Assembly (NCBI RefSeq): GCF_000018685.1
Contig: NC_010001.1
Coordinates: forward strand, 2,496,001-2,560,000
From: Lachnoclostridium phytofermentans ISDg
GTDB lineage: Bacteria > Bacillota > Clostridia > Lachnospirales > Lachnospiraceae
Reading direction: 5' to 3'
Length of the DNA stretch: 64,000 nucleotides
A program made the translations under genes and the position numbers. The notes below the pieces were generated by a model. It was given only the letters and a program-made list of their open reading frames with translations, searched no databases and was not told where the DNA came from. The stretch's first letter is position 1. Every line of letters starts with the position of its first letter. This document shows positions 61,059 to 64,000 of the stretch, one piece after another.

Positions 61059-61623
61059 CCATGAAACACAGCAAAAAATCAATCAGTTTGCGAAAGAGCA
61101 GTCGCAGATTTATCTTGAAGAAGCCGAGATGACCTACTTGGAGAAACTACGTAGAAAGACTACTAAAACCAAACATAAAATCGGAGCGAAACTGGCTCGT
61201 TTCAAGGGAAGCTCTTCCCAGGCAATTGACGCGCAAAACGACATGATCCTTTACATGAGTGATTACATGAACGACTTAATGTCAAAAGGCCTGACCGAGC
61301 AAGAAGCCTATGAAAAGGCAAAAGTGGAATTAGCAGCTTCCGGTGTATCCGACATTCATACCGACTTACACGAACGATATCGTCAGTATTATGAAAATCG
61401 TGACCCGCGTGATTATGAAGTGATTGGCCTATTACATGGTGGATTTACAATCATTGGCCTTGCAATAGGAGCTATTGTTGGCTATTCGGTAAGTGGCGGT
61501 TGGCATACATTTTTAGACGGTGGATGGATTGACACCGTAATCGGTTGCGTTGCTGGTGTGGTGATTGGTGAAGGAATAGCATTAATTTGTAACGCCATTA
61601 TTGAAGCATTTAAAAGAAGATAG
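61048..61623 (+). CDS. PadR-linked membrane protein with a permease-prefix-like N-terminus
   Basis: A 191-residue protein of unknown function. The N-terminal two thirds are soluble and helical, with GLTEQEAYEKAKVELAASGVSDIHTDLHERYRQYYE resembling the permease prefix domain found in proteins paired with PadR. Two Gly-rich helices follow (about 130-152 and 163-186). I start at 61048 (GGAGGGGAAAATC upstream); the in-frame ATG at 61033 contains the Shine-Dalgarno. The frame continues for 30 codons after the TAG stop to a TGA at 61714-61716, and that extension looks protein-like. Confidence 0.72.
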   Translation: MSFSHETQQKINQFAKEQSQIYLEEAEMTYLEKLRRKTTKTKHKIGAKLARFKGSSSQAIDAQNDMILYMSDYMNDLMSKGLTEQEAYEKAKVELAASGVSDIHTDLHERYRQYYENRDPRDYEVIGLLHGGFTIIGLAIGAIVGYSVSGGWHTFLDGGWIDTVIGCVAGVVIGEGIALICNAIIEAFKRR

Positions 61624-62010
61624 AGGAAAGCTTCTACATTATCTTTACCAGACAAAATGTTTACTGTTGCAGCATTTAATATCTTCGACGATTTATTGAA
61701 ATCCCTGAATAAATGAAATGTGCCGTGCCTTAAATTTAATGACATGGCACTAATTATACATACAAGGAAAAGTCCGCAAAGCGTGCTTTTTCATGTTTAT
61801 GAAAAGGATTTTATTGATATTGTTAAACGATCCATTCCTTAAAATTATCATAAAAAGGATTGCCTCATGGTAAAATGTAGGGTATCATAGTTTTTATATA
61901 ATAAAATTTTGGAGATAAATGTGAAAAAATTTGTTTGCCACATGACAACAAAAACACAAATTTGTTTTCTAAGTGATATGGCGCTTAAGCGTTAGAATGG
62001 AGGTTATAGT
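61624..62010. other. 387-bp spacer: in-frame extension, hairpins, AT-rich leader
   Basis: After the possible extension (to 61716) come GTGCC...GGCAC (61722-61748, a loose stem) and the hairpin AAAGTCCGC-AAA-GCGTGCTTTTT (61776-61796), which is a copy of the one at 28941. No further gene is seen before 62011. Confidence 0.45.
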
Positions 62011-62517
62011 ATGAGTTTTCAAGAAATTGATCTACTAAAAGAAGATATGAATCCGTTTCAAAAGATAGGAGAAGAGTGGTTCTTAATAACTGCTGGTGAT
62101 GAAGACGGATATAACATGATGACAGCATCCTGGGGCTTTTTAGGGGTTATCTGGGGCAAAAATACTGCAATCTCTGTAGTTCGTCCACAAAGATATACGA
62201 AACAGTTCGTTGATAAGGAAGAATACTTTACTATGAGCTTCTTTGGAACTGAGCGAAGAGATGCATTAGCTTTTTGCGGAAGTAAAAGTGGTAGAGATTA
62301 TGACAAAGCAAAGGAAACAGGCCTTACCCCCATGTTTCTTGATGAGACAGTATCATTTGAAGAGGCAGAACTTGTCCTTGTTTGTAAAAAAGTTTATGTA
62401 GATGAGATTAAGAAACAAAATTTCCTTGATATGATGATTCCAGATACAAGTTACCCGAATCAGGATTACCATACGGTTTATGTGGGAGAAATTGTGAAAG
62501 CTTACCGTAAAGGTTAA
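62011..62517 (+). CDS. flavin reductase-like FMN-binding split-barrel protein
   Basis: A 168-residue flavoprotein of the flavin reductase domain family. WFLITAGDEDGYNMMTASWGFLGVIWGKNTAISVVRPQRYTKQFVDKEEYFTMSFFG is the FMN-binding half-barrel (the MTASWG strand and the RPQRYT loop contact FMN phosphate), and CGSKSGRDYDKAKETGLTP is typical of the clostridial subgroup. The electron donor and acceptor are unknown. ATGGAGG, itself the start of a five-codon frame, supplies the ribosome-binding site. Confidence 0.85.
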   Translation: MSFQEIDLLKEDMNPFQKIGEEWFLITAGDEDGYNMMTASWGFLGVIWGKNTAISVVRPQRYTKQFVDKEEYFTMSFFGTERRDALAFCGSKSGRDYDKAKETGLTPMFLDETVSFEEAELVLVCKKVYVDEIKKQNFLDMMIPDTSYPNQDYHTVYVGEIVKAYRKG

Positions 62518-62581
62518 TATAGATCACTTTGACAATGATAGATACATTAGCATAACTTGCATAAGAAGGAGAGTATAAGGA

Positions 62582-63289
62582 ATGACAGAGAAAATTACCA
62601 CAGTATTATTTGATTTGGATGGGACGTTGTTACCATTTGATCAAGAGGAATTCATCCACAGTTATTTTAAACGCCTCGCTATCAAACTAATTCCTATGGG
62701 ATTTGAAAAAGACGCATTAATAAAAGCAATCTGGACTGGTATGGAAGCAATGATTCATAATGATGGAACGAAAACGAATGAGGTCGCTTTCTGGGAAGTA
62801 TTTGAAGGCTTGCTTCAAACGAAACGCGAGTTATTAGAAGAGGTGTTTTTAGATTTTTATCAGAATGAATTTGATGCTGTTAAAGAAGTTGTAACAGGCG
62901 TTATTAACCACAGAGCACTTATTGATAGGCTTAAGTCCAAAGGTTATCAGTTGGTATTGGCAACAAATCCTGTATTTCCTAGAGAAGCGGTGGCCACTAG
63001 ATTATCTTGGGTACAGTTATCTCTTGATGATTTTTATTACGTTACAACATTTGAAAATAGTAGCTATTGTAAACCAAGTCTAGGATATTATCTGGATATC
63101 TTAAAAGCTATTGATAAGTTGCCAGAAGAATGTGTCATGATTGGAAATAACACCTTAGAAGATATGGTGTCAGGAAAATTAGGCATTACTACGGGTCTCG
63201 TTACTACTAATCTTGAGAATCAGAATAATTATGATGTGAATGAATTCACTCATGGAACTTTAGAAGAAGTAGTAGATAAACTTTTATAA
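62582..63289 (+). CDS. HAD-superfamily hydrolase
   Basis: Phosphatase-like protein of 235 residues. Motif I is VLFDLDGTLLP (nucleophile Asp and acid Asp), motif II LVLATNP, motif III the Lys of YCKPSLGYY, and motif IV CVMIGNNTLEDMVSG in which the usual Asp-Asp is Asn-Asn-Thr-Leu-Glu-Asp. A helical cap of about 90 residues follows motif I (subclass C1). The substrate cannot be told. AAGGAGAG upstream; it may share a transcript with the flavin-reductase gene 64 bases before. Confidence 0.85.
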   Translation: MTEKITTVLFDLDGTLLPFDQEEFIHSYFKRLAIKLIPMGFEKDALIKAIWTGMEAMIHNDGTKTNEVAFWEVFEGLLQTKRELLEEVFLDFYQNEFDAVKEVVTGVINHRALIDRLKSKGYQLVLATNPVFPREAVATRLSWVQLSLDDFYYVTTFENSSYCKPSLGYYLDILKAIDKLPEECVMIGNNTLEDMVSGKLGITTGLVTTNLENQNNYDVNEFTHGTLEEVVDKLL

Positions 63290-63318
63290 ATCTATACAGA
63301 TAGTTCGGTTATTATCTA

Positions 63319-63350
63319 CCTTTCTGTTATGAACGAAAGGCTTTTTTACC
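63319..63350 (+). terminator. weak intrinsic terminator
   Basis: CCTTTC and GAAAGG (6 bp) around a 10-base loop, followed by CTTTTTTACC. Confidence 0.55.
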
Positions 63351-63368
63351 GAAGAAATGGAGTGAAAG

Positions 63369-64000
63369 ATGAGTCAATTACTAATTAAAAATGGAACCAT
63401 TTACAATAGTACTGAAATTATGCCTTTTCAGGCTGATATCCTAGTCGAGAATGGTAAGATATTAAAAATAGAAGAGCAGATTACTGAAACGAAGGAAATG
63501 AAAGTCATTGATGCATTAGGTCTTTTTGTGTACCCGGGTTTAGTTGAAGCACATTCCCACATCGGTCTTGATGGTTATGGTATAGGATTTGAAGGCCAAG
63601 ATTACAACGAGATGAATGACATTTTAACTCCGCATTTAAATGCGATCGATGGTATTAATCCTATGGATGTTACTCTTAAGAAAGCAGCCCTTGGTGGAGT
63701 GACCTGTGCTGCAACGGGACCAGGAAGTTCTAATGTACTTGGTGGAACATTTACTGCGATTAAGATGACTGGCAATCGTGTAGATCGCATGGTAGTAAAA
63801 GAAAAGGTTGCTATGAAGTGTGCTTTTGGAGAAAATCCAAAGAGAGTCTATAAAGATAAGAACAACTATTCTAGAATGTCCACAGCCTCTAAACTTAGAG
63901 AAATGCTAAATAAAGCGAAGGAATATCAAGCAAAGCTAGTTGCAGCTGGAGAAGATATCTTTAAAAAGCCTAGCTATGATGCGAAACTAGAAGCTCTTTT
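63369..64000 (+). CDS. amidohydrolase, N-terminal part (cut by window end)
   Basis: The first 210 codons of a metal-dependent hydrolase. The N-terminal beta-sandwich (LLIKNGTIYNSTEIMPFQADILVENGKILKIEEQI) is followed by VYPGLVEAHSHIG, with the HxH metal motif, and by GGVTCAATGPGSSNVLGGTFTAIK, seen in amidohydrolases of the imidazolonepropionase-like group. The substrate is unknown and the C-terminal metal ligands lie beyond the window. A two-codon frame ATG-GAG-TGA forms its Shine-Dalgarno region. Confidence 0.82.
   Translation, partial: MSQLLIKNGTIYNSTEIMPFQADILVENGKILKIEEQITETKEMKVIDALGLFVYPGLVEAHSHIGLDGYGIGFEGQDYNEMNDILTPHLNAIDGINPMDVTLKKAALGGVTCAATGPGSSNVLGGTFTAIKMTGNRVDRMVVKEKVAMKCAFGENPKRVYKDKNNYSRMSTASKLREMLNKAKEYQAKLVAAGEDIFKKPSYDAKLEAL

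Overview
The window comes from a low-GC, Gram-positive anaerobe of the class Clostridia. Its gene content (secreted and cell-bound plant-polysaccharide hydrolases, an [FeFe] hydrogenase, a T-box leader, BMP-type nucleoside importers) most resembles cellulolytic Lachnospiraceae such as Lachnoclostridium phytofermentans. That placement is inference from gene content, not a database match. I see no phage, transposase, CRISPR array, rRNA or tRNA.

Layout. 0-4 kb: 8-oxoguanine glycosylase, a large SPFH/flotillin-like protein, a zinc-ribbon membrane protein. 4.4-12.8 kb: a carbohydrate block with a two-subunit LacL/LacM beta-galactosidase, an aldo/keto reductase, a GH43 glycosidase and a secreted beta-helix-like protein. 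13-24 kb: one co-directional operon with a DeoR regulator, class II aldolase, purine nucleoside phosphorylase, MtnA isomerase, a BMP nucleoside ABC importer (lipoprotein, ATPase, two permeases) and an MtaD/DadD-type deaminase. Together these form a complete predicted route that imports 5'-deoxy- or 5'-methylthio-nucleosides, deaminates them, phosphorolyses them, isomerises the sugar phosphate and splits it to DHAP plus an aldehyde (a DHAP shunt). 24-33 kb: regulators (MerR/GyrI, WYL), GNAT, RidA, QueG, a relic of an M56 sensor, NADH oxidase, a truncated phosphotransferase and a DUF434 protein. 33-37 kb: an FtsH-like protease, a lipoprotein and an unrecognised 187-residue protein. 37-42 kb (minus strand): a second BMP-like ABC importer built on a DUF3798 lipoprotein. 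42.7-48.6 kb: an SLBB-containing [FeFe] hydrogenase, pyrrolidone-carboxylate peptidase, a GH5 lipoprotein cellulase, a 55-residue Cys protein and a sigma-like protein lacking region 4. 49-55 kb: MATE pump, ABC exporter, and a membrane MutS-like gene broken by one in-frame TGA. 55-57 kb: T-box (GGC) plus glycyl-tRNA synthetase. 57-64 kb: BlaI/BlaR1-like pair with two operator boxes, a P-loop kinase, a PadR pair, a flavin reductase-like protein, a HAD hydrolase and an amidohydrolase that runs off the end.

Two patterns run through the whole window. First, many spacers are made of decayed short tandem repeats (periods of about 15-44 bp), several starting at the stop codon of the gene before; the clearest is about eight 14-16 bp copies of the 3' end of the ftsH-like gene. 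Second, many Shine-Dalgarno sequences are embedded in an upstream ATGGAG or ATGAGG, which creates tiny 2-5 codon reading frames or in-frame false starts just ahead of the gene. For about a dozen genes I therefore chose a start downstream of the longest reading frame because a good ribosome-binding site lies there.
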